Origin: Candidatus Kapaibacterium sp.
GTDB lineage: Bacteria; Bacteroidota; Ignavibacteria; Kapaibacteriales; HRBIN21
Length of the DNA stretch: 8,511 nt
Assembly (NCBI GenBank): GCA_025055465.1
Contig: JANWXA010000079.1
Coordinates: 1 to 8,511, forward strand
Direction of reading: 5' to 3'
In this document: positions 1-6,749 of the stretch, piece by piece
How positions within the stretch are numbered: the stretch's first letter is position 1
Layout of the letters: each line of letters opens with the position of its first letter
Notes under the pieces: model-generated
Told to the model about the DNA's origin: nothing
The model's input: the letters and a program-made list of their open reading frames with translations, nothing else
Databases searched by the model: none
Program-made: the position numbers and the translations under genes

Positions 1-250
1 GTGCTATCTCTTGCGGGGCCGTGGCCTCTGCGATCTGCCGGTCAATTTCTGCAGCAATGCGCGCATACATTTCAGCGGCGGCCTTGCGCGTGAAAGTAAT
101 TGCCACGATTGCCCGCGGGTCTACGCCGGAAAGCACTAACTCCACGTAACGCCGCACCAACACTGCCGTCTTTCCAGATCCCGCGCTGGCAGTCACGATA
201 GCGTGACGATCTACACTCACCGCCCACTGCTGTTCGGGTGTCCACTGCAT
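1..250 (-). CDS. UvrD/AddA-like superfamily 1 helicase, N-terminal fragment (runs off left edge)
   Basis: The first 83 codons of a superfamily 1 DNA helicase are visible; the rest lies beyond base 1. The N-terminus begins MQWTPEQQWAV, a Q-motif-like adenine-binding segment. The Walker A loop ASAGSGKT follows at residues 21-28, then motif Ia, ITFTRKAAAEM, at residues 51-61. This spacing and the AVLVRR after Walker A resemble AddA and related UvrD/RecB-like helicase-nucleases, which unwind broken DNA ends for recombinational repair. UvrD/PcrA itself cannot be excluded, because the nuclease domain that would mark AddA is not in the window. The ATG overlaps the nadC stop by one base (TGATG), which fixes the start and suggests translational coupling. 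No strong ribosome-binding site of its own is seen. Confidence 0.88.
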   Translation of the reverse strand, partial: MQWTPEQQWAVSVDRHAIVTASAGSGKTAVLVRRYVELVLSGVDPRAIVAITFTRKAAAEMYARIAAEIDRQIAEATAPQEIA

Positions 251-1131
251 CAGAGAAGGCTGGGAACTACAAGCTCCAGGGATATGTCCAACGCCGGCGC
301 CGAGTGGGTTATAGCCCCGACAGAAATGAACTGCACCCCGGTCTCTGCATAGCGCCGTACATTCTCCAGGCCGATATTCCCTGAAGCCTCAGTCTCAAGC
401 TTTCCGGCCACCAATTCTACAGCGCGACGAACGTCGTCAGGGTTGAAATTATCGAACATAATCCGATGGACACCTTCACACTGGAGCACCTCCCGTACTT
501 CTACAAGTGAACGCGCCTCCACCTCAATGAGGACGTCGAGCTCCCCCAGTTCCCGGCGGCAGAGCTCCACGGCCCGGCGAATCCCACCAGCCGCAGCAAT
601 GTGGTTGTCTTTGATGAGCACCATGTCATAGAGCCCCATACGATGATTCTGCGCTCCACCAATGGCCGTGGCATACTTGTCCAATCGGCGCCACCCAGGG
701 ATGGTCTTGCGTGTGTCCGTAATGGCGGTACCAGTACCCTGTACCGCCTGTGCGAAGCGCCTTGTTAGCGTTGCTACTCCGCTCATCCGCTGTAAAAAAT
801 TCAGCGCCGTACGCTCCGCCGTCAACAATGCCGACGCCGGGCCCACCACCTCTGCGATCACTGTGCCCTTTTCCACCCATACGCCCTCAGACGCGAGAGG
901 CTGTAGAAGGGCCTCGGGATGCACCTCTCGGAAAACCAACGCTGCAACCGGTAGACCACAGACCACTCCCGACTCCTTCGCCATCACGCGCCCACGCCCC
1001 AATGGCGGCGTTCGTCCGGCAAATAAGCTCTCAGTCGTAACATCACCCTGGCCAATATCCTCAGACAAGGCAATCTGCACTAACCGTACAACGCTGGAAT
1101 CGTTCAGGAGCTCTTCAGCACGCGTCGCCAT
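250..1131 (-). CDS. nadC: Nicotinate-nucleotide pyrophosphorylase (quinolinate phosphoribosyltransferase)
   Basis: This cytoplasmic enzyme converts quinolinate and PRPP to nicotinate mononucleotide, CO2 and pyrophosphate in de novo NAD synthesis. The 293-residue product has the usual family length (about 280-300). Visible family motifs are EDIGQGDVT (24-32), ERTALNFLQRMSG (106-118), DTRKTIPGWR (139-148, substrate-binding Arg and Lys), GGAQNHRMGL (158-167), LIKDNH (172-177), IEVEA (202-206), FDNF (226-229), ASGNI (249-253) and SVGAITHS (270-277). The frame stays open upstream to 1224, but homology begins near the ATG at 1131, which has GAGGG five bases before it, so I chose that start. It lies 20 bp after the FG-GAP gene and overlaps the helicase start by one base. 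Neither nadA nor nadB is in the window. Confidence 0.96.
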   Translation of the reverse strand: MATRAEELLNDSSVVRLVQIALSEDIGQGDVTTESLFAGRTPPLGRGRVMAKESGVVCGLPVAALVFREVHPEALLQPLASEGVWVEKGTVIAEVVGPASALLTAERTALNFLQRMSGVATLTRRFAQAVQGTGTAITDTRKTIPGWRRLDKYATAIGGAQNHRMGLYDMVLIKDNHIAAAGGIRRAVELCRRELGELDVLIEVEARSLVEVREVLQCEGVHRIMFDNFNPDDVRRAVELVAGKLETEASGNIGLENVRRYAETGVQFISVGAITHSAPALDISLELVVPSLL

Positions 1132-1136
1132 CGTGA

Positions 1137-1141
1137 CCCTC
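1137..1141 (-). promoter_or_regulatory. Ribosome-binding site of nadC
   Basis: On the minus strand GAGGG sits five bases upstream of the ATG at 1131. It decides the nadC start against longer in-frame alternatives that would overlap the end of the upstream FG-GAP gene. It lies between the stop of that gene (1152) and the nadC ATG. Confidence 0.6.
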
Positions 1142-1151
1142 GGTGCCTCTA

Positions 1152-2804
1152 TCACGGCGAGTATAGACGAAAGAGGGGCATGAGCACCCTCCCAGCAGGT
1201 GTATGCAGCCTCAAGCCATGCCATCCAGCCGCTGAGGGCGGAGAAAGTTCAAACCGGGAGCACCCCGCAGGCAAGTGTCCTGAAAAGGCCGGTAAGCTCT
1301 GCCCCAAGAGGGTCATCCATTCTGCCGTTACCATCCCTGCCTCCGGCACACAGCACTCCGCCACAACATTCCCCGCACCGTCTGAATGTATCCGCAAAAG
1401 CAGCCTTTGTATTTGTGCTGGTACACCCGTCTCTGATCCCTGCCACGCAAAGAGAAAATTACCCTGCTCGGGATCCCAATTGCTAACCGCCATGTCCAAC
1501 CGATTCGAAACGACGGCGCGAACAACAAGCGTATCCCCAAGGTTTCGGGGAAGGCTGAGCCATCCAGTGGCAAGATTTGAGCAATACCGGTTGGGAGGAA
1601 GTGAAGCGCCCCCCATCCTCAGTTCCAGTAGGCGCTCTACCGGTCGCACAGGCAAGCGGAAGAGGGAGCCTTCCCCTATCCGATAAAGGCTCCACAGTAC
1701 CTCCCGCAGCCCATCACCGTTGACATCAGCAAACGCGAAAGCTTCCACGACGCTCCGAGTCCGCGAACGCCAGTGCGGTTCAGATGGTAACGTACCGCCC
1801 AGATTGCGGTAAATGCGGACTGTGTCCCACCATGCTCCGGTCACCAAATCCAGTGCACCGTCTCCATCAACGTCTACCAGCGCGATTCCAGACCCGTATC
1901 CAGAAAAGCTCGAACGCCACAATGGTGTTCGCTCCAATTTGCCAGTCTGGTTCCGGAAAAGCACAAACCGCCCACTGCCACCGAGCTGCCGGTTGAAGGA
2001 CACCGCAACATCTATCCAACCATCACCATCAACATCGCCCACGGCAAGGGAGTTAGCAAACTCCGCTTCCGCCGCCATCCATCCAGGTCTACGCTCCAGG
2101 GAACCACCTCGGTTATAGTAAACTCGACTCGGGCCGCGTGCGCATGCCACAGCCAGATCCAGCCACCCATCGCCGTTGAAATCCTCCCACGCAAGGTCGT
2201 AGGCATACACGCTATCCAAGCTCTGCCAGGATGCGCTCTGCTCCAGAACTCCACCGTAGTTTCGGTACACCCGAACAGGCTCCGGCACCCTCGTGTAGGC
2301 CTCACCGCCGGCGACCGCTAAATCTGGACGCCCATCGCCATCCACATCTCCCCAGGCACAGCGGAAGCTGGGGAAACTCTCGCGCGCCCGCCATCCCGGT
2401 AGTGGCTCCAGACGCCCATAGTGATTACGGTAAAGCTTGACTCCGCCAGGAGACCCAAACCCACCGGCACCCAGATACTCCGTAACGGCCACATCCAGCC
2501 AGCCATCACCATCCACATCAGCAACAGCCAGATGACCATGGTAGCCACTATCAGCGGAACACCATGAAGGCAGCTGCTGCAGTTGACCTGCTTGATTAGA
2601 ATACAGGCACACCGGCTGCCGCGCCATGTCATTCCCGCACGACACCACGAGCTCAGGAAAAACATCCCCATCCATATCCGCGAGCGCCAACCCCGTTGCA
2701 TAAAATCCTTGTGGAGCACTCTCCCACTGCGGATTCCGATCATACGGTACCTGCGACCACACCACCCCATTCCACAGCGCCAGCACCACATACCACCGCT
2801 CCAT
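1152..2804 (-). CDS. Secreted FG-GAP/VCBS repeat protein with probable type IX secretion sorting domain
   Basis: A 550-residue exported protein of unknown specific function. It begins MERWYVVLALWNGVVWS, a short signal peptide likely cleaved before QVPYD. Seven FG-GAP units follow, each with an Asp-rich calcium loop of the type DVDGDGWLD, starting at residues 43, 96, 153, 208, 257, 311 and 360 (spacing 49-57). Seven such units usually close into an integrin-like beta-propeller. A linker region follows, and residues about 476-550 resemble a type IX secretion C-terminal domain. Such proteins are usually extracellular or surface-attached, in adhesion or polymer binding, but the ligand cannot be read from sequence. 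The frame extends back to a TTG at 2852; I prefer the ATG at 2804, which directly precedes the signal peptide and has GGGAG nine bases upstream. It is first in an apparent operon with nadC and the helicase. Confidence 0.85.
   Translation of the reverse strand: MERWYVVLALWNGVVWSQVPYDRNPQWESAPQGFYATGLALADMDGDVFPELVVSCGNDMARQPVCLYSNQAGQLQQLPSWCSADSGYHGHLAVADVDGDGWLDVAVTEYLGAGGFGSPGGVKLYRNHYGRLEPLPGWRARESFPSFRCAWGDVDGDGRPDLAVAGGEAYTRVPEPVRVYRNYGGVLEQSASWQSLDSVYAYDLAWEDFNGDGWLDLAVACARGPSRVYYNRGGSLERRPGWMAAEAEFANSLAVGDVDGDGWIDVAVSFNRQLGGSGRFVLFRNQTGKLERTPLWRSSFSGYGSGIALVDVDGDGALDLVTGAWWDTVRIYRNLGGTLPSEPHWRSRTRSVVEAFAFADVNGDGLREVLWSLYRIGEGSLFRLPVRPVERLLELRMGGASLPPNRYCSNLATGWLSLPRNLGDTLVVRAVVSNRLDMAVSNWDPEQGNFLFAWQGSETGVPAQIQRLLLRIHSDGAGNVVAECCVPEAGMVTAEWMTLLGQSLPAFSGHLPAGCSRFELSPPSAAGWHGLRLHTPAGRVLMPLFRLYSP
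1155..1379 (-). other. Probable type IX secretion C-terminal sorting domain
   Basis: The last 75 or so residues of the FG-GAP protein show the pattern of T9SS C-terminal domains: a LLGQ turn (499-502), a PAG (512-514) followed by alternating hydrophobic residues, then GWHGLRLHTPAGRV (527-540) and a final short beta strand, PLFRLYSP. In known T9SS cargo this domain directs export across the outer membrane and is then cleaved. The match is by eye to the general pattern; a profile search with the T9SS type A sorting domain would settle it. Confidence 0.6.
1650..2702 (-). repeat. Seven FG-GAP (VCBS) repeats in the secreted protein
   Basis: Seven tandem units cover about residues 35-385. Each holds a D-x-D/N-G-D loop: DMDGD, DVDGDG (four copies), DFNGDG and DVNGDG. 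Most are followed by hydrophobic-Asp-hydrophobic and later by an aromatic-R-N segment (LYRN, VYRN, LFRN, IYRN) and a G-x-L-E/P segment. The first loop has Val in place of the last Gly and the last ends REV rather than LDV, as is common in edge blades. The copies are diverged at DNA level, so this is an old protein repeat and not a recent DNA duplication. Confidence 0.85.
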
Positions 2805-2908
2805 ACACGAAGGCTCCCAGCGTCCGCTACACTGCGTAAAAATACACACCAATTTCTACACCCTGGTGCCGTCTATTGCCCAAGCGTAGTATCTATCCGT
2901 TTGGGATA
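2805..2908. promoter_or_regulatory. Divergent intergenic region with weak promoter candidate
   Basis: These 104 bases separate the leftward FG-GAP/nadC/helicase set from the rightward acyl-CoA dehydrogenase gene, so promoters for both should lie here. On the minus strand TTGGGC (2883-2878) and TGTAGA (2860-2855) are 17 bases apart and would start transcription near 2848, consistent with the ATG at 2804 and against the TTG at 2852. The -10 match is poor. I see no clear promoter for the rightward gene and no strong inverted repeat. Confidence 0.3.
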
Positions 2909-4081
2909 ATGGCAGGTATTTCTTTTGCCCTCAGCGGCGAGCAGGAAGCCATCCGGAACACGGTCCGAGAATTCGTTGAAGGGGAAATCCGCCCTGTGGC
3001 AAGCTACTACGATGACCAGCAGGAATTTCCACACGAGCTTTTCAGCAAAATGGGGGAACTGGGGCTACTGGGAATTCTGGTTCCTGCCGACTACGGTGGG
3101 GCTGGATTAGGCTACATGGAGTTCGTGATCGTTGTGGAGGAGATAGCTCGCGTCTGTCCGGCAATTGCCCTCAGTGTAGCTGCGCACAATGGACTTTGCA
3201 CGAACCACATTCTGTCTTTCGGCTCTGAAGATCTCAAGCGGCGCTACCTGCCGGACTTAGCCAGCGGAAGAGCCCTAGGCGCATGGGCTTTGACTGAACC
3301 TGGATCGGGATCCGATGCCGCCAGCTTACGGACCACCGCCCGCCGGGAAGGCAGCTTCTATCGCCTAAACGGATCCAAGAGCTTCACCACCCACGGTGGG
3401 GTCGGCTCCATTGCTGTTGTCATGGCACTCACAGACTCCAGCCGTGGCAAGCACGGTATCTCCGCCTTTGTGATCGAAAAGGGCATGAAGGGTTTCACCG
3501 CTGGTAAACGTGAAAGCAAGCTCGGGATGCGGGCAAGCGACACGACTACACTATCCCTGGAAGATGTACAGGTCCCTGCATCCAACCTTATCGGCAGCGA
3601 AGGCGACGGTTACAGACAAGCTCTGGAAATCCTGGACGGGGGGCGCATCAGCATTGCCGCTCTGGGTGTGGGACTGGCCCAAGGTGCCCTCGAAGCCGCC
3701 CTGCGCTATTCCACGGAACGACGCCAGTTTGGCTCCCCGTTGGCAGAATTCCAAGCCATACAGATGAAGTTAGCGCGGCTTTCCATGGAGCTCGAAGCGG
3801 CACGCCTCCTGACTTATCGGGCGGCATGGAATCGGCAACAGGGTCGCCTCGTGCGATTGGAAGCCGCGCAAGCAAAGCTCTTTGCCAGTGAACTGGCGAT
3901 TCGTGCTGCCGATGAGGCCCTCCAAATCTTTGGCGGCTACGGTTACATCAAGGAGTATCCCGTAGAAAAGCTCTACCGCGATGCCAAGCTGCTCACAATC
4001 GGGGAAGGTACCAGCGAGATCCAACGTATGGTTATAGCCCGCCAGCTCCTCCGTAGCAGCGGACTCGATGGCGTCATGTAG
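2909..4081 (+). CDS. Acyl-CoA dehydrogenase, short/medium-chain type
   Basis: This FAD flavoenzyme introduces a 2,3-trans double bond into acyl-CoA, passing electrons to electron-transfer flavoprotein, in the cytoplasm during beta-oxidation or branched amino-acid breakdown. The 390-residue product has the normal family length. Both family signatures are complete: ALTEPGSGSDAAS (127-139, FAD/substrate contact) and the QIFGGYGYIKEY...LYRD block (339-358). The catalytic base is predicted to be Glu366 in IGEGTSEIQR (364-373), the position used in short- and medium-chain enzymes. Chain-length preference cannot be read from this. A TTG at 2876 would add 11 residues, but the family N-terminus begins at the ATG at 2909. 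Only a weak GGGAT precedes it. The isomerase gene follows after 18 bp, probably on the same transcript; no ETF gene is in the window. Confidence 0.95.
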   Translation: MAGISFALSGEQEAIRNTVREFVEGEIRPVASYYDDQQEFPHELFSKMGELGLLGILVPADYGGAGLGYMEFVIVVEEIARVCPAIALSVAAHNGLCTNHILSFGSEDLKRRYLPDLASGRALGAWALTEPGSGSDAASLRTTARREGSFYRLNGSKSFTTHGGVGSIAVVMALTDSSRGKHGISAFVIEKGMKGFTAGKRESKLGMRASDTTTLSLEDVQVPASNLIGSEGDGYRQALEILDGGRISIAALGVGLAQGALEAALRYSTERRQFGSPLAEFQAIQMKLARLSMELEAARLLTYRAAWNRQQGRLVRLEAAQAKLFASELAIRAADEALQIFGGYGYIKEYPVEKLYRDAKLLTIGEGTSEIQRMVIARQLLRSSGLDGVM

Positions 4082-4099
4082 CCTCTCTACGACACCCCC

Positions 4100-5236
4100 A
4101 TGGAATCCACGCTGCGAGAACTGATTGAGCGCATTGATCGTTTTCAAATGTTCACCATCCTATTCCGCTTCCACAACCAAATTGAGGCCGCGTACCATTC
4201 GGTGGAACACGTGCCCACGGAGGCCTTTCCGAAAAAGCCCCACCGCATCCTTATTCTCGGCATGGGTGGCTCCGCTATCCTGGGCGATATCGTGCGCACC
4301 TACACCACCTTCACCCCCGGTGCTGATCACCTGGACATCCGCGTCCACCGAGGCTATCACTTCCCGCCATCCCTTGTGGATCGCCGCACTCTGGTCATCG
4401 CCAGCAGCTACTCCGGCAATACGGAGGAAACCCTAACCGCATTCGAGCTGGCTCGCCTGCACACGCCCCACATAGCATGCCTGACCAGTGGCGGGTACTT
4501 ACTGCAGCGCTCCCACGAACTGGGCTTGCCCTTGATTCCTTTGCCATCGGGCTTCCCCCCTCGGGGAGCCTTGGGGTTCTCCTTTTTTGCCCTACTGCTG
4601 CTCTTCCTACGCCTCAATTACTTCCGCAAAACAGCCTTGCGGCTTACAGAGAAAGCCATCGCGGTCACGCACAACCGCCTCAAGGAACTTGCCGAGCTCT
4701 ATAGCAAACCCGACGAGGAAGACAATCCCACGACACAGTTGGCCCATCAACTTCGGGCTTGCGTCCCCATCATCTATGCCACCGAGCGCATGGAAGCTGT
4801 CGGACTCCGCTGGCGCCAGCAAATCCAGGAGAATGCCAAGCACGCCGCCTTCGGTAATGTCGTCCCCGAAATGAACCACAACGAGATCAACGGTTGGCGG
4901 TTTCCAGAAGGCTTCCCCTCGGAGAATGTCCATCTCATATGGATGCAGGACCCCGAAGACCATCCCCGCATCCGCTTGCGTATCGAGCATGCTTACAAGC
5001 TCCTGGCGCCCTTCATCCCTTTAGAGTCCAACACTTTTCTCCGCCCCGAAGAGCCCCAATTCCTGACCAGGCTCTTTGCTCTCATCTACTTTGGTGATTG
5101 GGTCAGCTACTGGCTGGCATTACTCCATCGTATAGAACCCATAGGGGTCCCCATCATCGAAGACCTCAAGAAGCATCTGAGCACATATCCCTACGATCCT
5201 AATCCCCCTGTCACCGTCAAGCAGCGACCATACTGA
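4100..5236 (+). CDS. Bifunctional phosphoglucose/phosphomannose isomerase (SIS family)
   Basis: Interconverts glucose-6-phosphate or mannose-6-phosphate with fructose-6-phosphate, linking glycolysis or gluconeogenesis to mannose sugar-nucleotide supply. The 378-residue protein has two SIS halves. Seen motifs are GMGGSAILGD (54-63) and SSYSGNTEET (102-111) for phosphate binding, PPRGALG (153-159), ENAKHAAFGN (244-253) and PEMNHNE (256-262), and IGVPIIEDLKKHL (348-360). Glu244 and His260 are 16 residues apart, matching the spacing of catalytic Glu203 and His219 that I recall for the Pyrobaculum aerophilum enzyme. This is the archaeal-type family also common in FCB bacteria, unlike classical Pgi. 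No Shine-Dalgarno sequence is visible before the ATG; another ATG at 4148 would remove 16 residues that fit the family. The gene probably shares a transcript with the upstream dehydrogenase. The stop is 27 bases from the 3' end of the opposing tRNA. Confidence 0.93.
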   Translation: MESTLRELIERIDRFQMFTILFRFHNQIEAAYHSVEHVPTEAFPKKPHRILILGMGGSAILGDIVRTYTTFTPGADHLDIRVHRGYHFPPSLVDRRTLVIASSYSGNTEETLTAFELARLHTPHIACLTSGGYLLQRSHELGLPLIPLPSGFPPRGALGFSFFALLLLFLRLNYFRKTALRLTEKAIAVTHNRLKELAELYSKPDEEDNPTTQLAHQLRACVPIIYATERMEAVGLRWRQQIQENAKHAAFGNVVPEMNHNEINGWRFPEGFPSENVHLIWMQDPEDHPRIRLRIEHAYKLLAPFIPLESNTFLRPEEPQFLTRLFALIYFGDWVSYWLALLHRIEPIGVPIIEDLKKHLSTYPYDPNPPVTVKQRPY

Positions 5237-5263
5237 GTAAACTTTGCCCCCGCACATCCACAG

Positions 5264-5339
5264 GGCGGGCGATGGGATTTGAACCCACGACCCCCAGGGC
5301 CACAACCTGGTGCTCTCACCGGGCTGAGCTACGCCCGCC
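5264..5339 (-). tRNA. tRNA-His (anticodon GUG)
   Basis: Read on the minus strand, the full cloverleaf folds: acceptor GCGGGCG/CGCCCGC, T8-A9, D stem GCTC/GAGC, anticodon stem CCAGG/CCTGG around loop TTGTGGC giving anticodon GTG, a five-base variable loop, and T stem GTGGG/CCCAT around TTCAAAT. The histidine identity is confirmed by an encoded extra G at position -1 (5339) opposite discriminator C73 (5264), the pair recognised by histidyl-tRNA synthetase. The 3' CCA is not encoded (C, T, G follow), so it must be added by CCA-adding enzyme. The gene faces the isomerase gene tail to tail and runs opposite to all close neighbours. Confidence 0.97.
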
Positions 5340-5350
5340 GTCAGCATCTA

Positions 5351-5376
5351 CAAAATTAACGGTCCTGCCTTGACAA
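5351..5376 (-). promoter_or_regulatory. Possible promoter of tRNA-His
   Basis: On the minus strand TTGTCA (5376-5371) is followed by TAATTTTG (5358-5351), which fits the Bacteroidota -7 consensus TAnnTTTG exactly and ends 12 bases before the tRNA. The spacing between the two is shorter than usual for that promoter class, so only the -7-like box is persuasive. Confidence 0.3.
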
Positions 5377-5416
5377 CACCCGTGTAACCTGCCTCTTGCC
5401 CACGGTTTATTGGTAG

Positions 5417-5434
5417 CAAGTGTCAAACAAGTGT
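5417..5434 (+). repeat. Short direct repeat before the lipoprotein start
   Basis: CAAGTGT occurs at 5417-5423 and again at 5428-5434, about one helical turn apart, ending nine bases before the lipoprotein ATG. It could be a repressor half-site pair or chance; it is too short to decide. Confidence 0.25.
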
Positions 5435-5443
5435 AAAGATCCC

Positions 5444-6634
5444 ATGCGACTCCAAGTTTCCTGTGCTGCCAGCCTCTGCGCTTTGTTTCTCAGCGCCTGT
5501 GTCAAGCACCCCTCAGAACCGAAAGAGCCCCCAAGCAAGCCTGATTCCTGTTGTCATGGAACACTTTTGGTGCTACCGTACGATTCTGCCTCCGGCGCCA
5601 TTCGCGTCGGCGCTTCCGTGCGGGTACAAAAGCAACATGGAGACTACACTCAGACCAAGGTAAGTGACCAAGCTGGCGCACTCTTTACGGAGCTTTGCCC
5701 TGGAACCTACATTCTTCGAGTGGCTCACGAACACTGCGCCGTTCAGGAATTGACGCTGACGCTGGAGTGCAACGATGTTACCACCCTGCGCCTCCCTTTG
5801 CACTGCGAAGGACGCGATGAAGATACCTGTTGTCAGGGAATTATCTCCGTACGTGTCGCCGACAGCATCCGAATGACACCCCCGCCCAGCGCAACAGTGC
5901 GCCTTTGGCGTCAAGGAGTTTTGCTGGAGCAGCAGCTGGCTCGAAATGGCCTTGCCGCATTTGATGGACTGTGCGCCGGCGCATACGTGGTGGAAGTACT
6001 GGCTGAAGGATATCAGTCCAAGGAGGTTCGCGTGCACGTCGAGTGCAATACCCATGTCAGTGTTGATGTCATGCTCCACCCCGCGCACCGGGAGTGCTGC
6101 GAAGGTGTGGCGGAGATTGTCGTCCGAGACTCCGGCTCCGAACGACCCATTGCAGGGGCTCTTGTCCGCCTTTGGCGAGAAGGACGGATTATAGCCGAAG
6201 GCTCCTCCATCCAAAACGGAGTTGTGCGCTTCGTCCACCTCTGTAAAGGAGACTACGGGGTAAGCATCCACGCTGAGGGTTATAACCCGAAGGAATTTGA
6301 ATTTGACCTGGGATGCAATCAGACAATAGAACGTCATGTGCTGCTTTCGCGACGGGAGCCCGACAAATGCTGCGAGGGGAAAGTGTCCGTCTTTGTTCGA
6401 GACTCGGAGACGCGAGAGCCTATCGAACAAGCTATCGTACGCCTCTGGAAGGCAAACGTTGTCCTAAGCACAAAGTCCACAGATGGTCGCGGACGGGTCG
6501 GCTTTGAACGACTCTGTATCGGTCGTTACGCCATAAGCATCTACCGGGAAGATTACCGCGGCTACGAACAGGACTTCGAGCTGGGGTGCAACGAAGAGCT
6601 CACATTAGAAGTTTTTCCACAAAAGAAACGGTAA
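5444..6634 (+). CDS. Lipoprotein with four cysteine-patterned prealbumin-like repeats
   Basis: A 396-residue predicted lipoprotein I do not recognise as a named family. The N-terminus MRLQVSCAASLCALFLSAC is a lipoprotein signal with lipobox LSAC, so Cys19 should be lipidated, followed by a Pro/Lys/Ser-rich tether to about residue 34. The rest is four tandem units of 89-93 residues, starting with Cys-Cys pairs at 36-37, 129-130, 218-219 and 309-310. Each unit has a V-R-L-W-like strand, a G-x-x-x-F-x-x-L-C-x-G-x-Y segment and ends near a C-N. The G-x-Y-x-V with later A-E-G-Y resembles carboxypeptidase-regulatory-like (transthyretin fold) domains, which often serve as spacers or binding modules on envelope proteins. 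An in-frame GTG at 5420 was rejected because the ATG at 5444 starts the signal peptide directly. Function is unknown; no enzymatic motif is seen. Confidence 0.85.
   Translation: MRLQVSCAASLCALFLSACVKHPSEPKEPPSKPDSCCHGTLLVLPYDSASGAIRVGASVRVQKQHGDYTQTKVSDQAGALFTELCPGTYILRVAHEHCAVQELTLTLECNDVTTLRLPLHCEGRDEDTCCQGIISVRVADSIRMTPPPSATVRLWRQGVLLEQQLARNGLAAFDGLCAGAYVVEVLAEGYQSKEVRVHVECNTHVSVDVMLHPAHRECCEGVAEIVVRDSGSERPIAGALVRLWREGRIIAEGSSIQNGVVRFVHLCKGDYGVSIHAEGYNPKEFEFDLGCNQTIERHVLLSRREPDKCCEGKVSVFVRDSETREPIEQAIVRLWKANVVLSTKSTDGRGRVGFERLCIGRYAISIYREDYRGYEQDFELGCNEELTLEVFPQKKR
5549..6625 (+). repeat. Four tandem cysteine-patterned protein repeats
   Basis: Units begin at about 5549, 5828, 6095 and 6368. 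From the second Cys of the Cys-Cys pair to the Cys of the L-C-x-G-x-Y segment is 48, 47, 48 and 48 residues, and from there to the final Cys (C-N) is 24 residues in all four. Units 2-4 share V-R-L-W and a following charged loop; unit 1 is the most diverged, with V-R-V-Q there and extra cysteines at 98 and 121. The codons differ freely between copies, so the repeats are old and held by selection on protein. Conserved cysteines suggest two disulfides per unit, which is inference. Confidence 0.85.
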
Positions 6635-6691
6635 CCCCTTGCTCTACCAACCTCCGTAGATTCCTGTCGCTTTCATAACCACAGCTCTGAA

Positions 6692-6733
6692 TGCCCATAG
6701 GGGGCACGCTCTGCACCGACGATACACCATCGT
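6692..6733. other. Two small inverted repeats in the intergenic region before the rhodanese
   Basis: The 115 bases between the lipoprotein stop (6634) and the first rhodanese ATG (6750) hold two short perfect inverted repeats: TGCCC/GGGCA (6692-6696 with 6702-6706) and ACGAT/ATCGT (6719-6723 with 6729-6733). Neither has a following run of T, so they are weak as terminators; the second could be an operator. I see no convincing promoter or small gene in the rest of this gap. Confidence 0.25.
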
Positions 6734-6749
6734 TCGTCTTTGGTATTGC

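Noticed and set aside
662..1183. A plus-strand frame of 173 codons opposite nadC
   Set aside because: nadC has full family motifs on the other strand; this frame is Arg/Ser/Thr/Pro-rich low-information shadow sequence.
5120..5347. A minus-strand reading frame of about 75 codons with the sequence AGVAQPGESTRLWPWGSWVQ
   Set aside because: It is the translation of the tRNA-His gene, a common false gene call, and it continues into the antisense of the isomerase gene.
5370..5398. A perfect TTGACA (5370-5375) as a rightward promoter for the lipoprotein gene
   Set aside because: No -10-like hexamer lies 16-18 bases downstream (the sequence there is C/T-rich), so I do not call a promoter.
5573..6430. 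A long minus-strand open frame (285 codons) opposite the lipoprotein gene
   Set aside because: It has no recognisable domain, no signal or ribosome-binding site, and lies wholly antisense to a gene with a lipobox and a regular repeat pattern; it is a codon-bias shadow.
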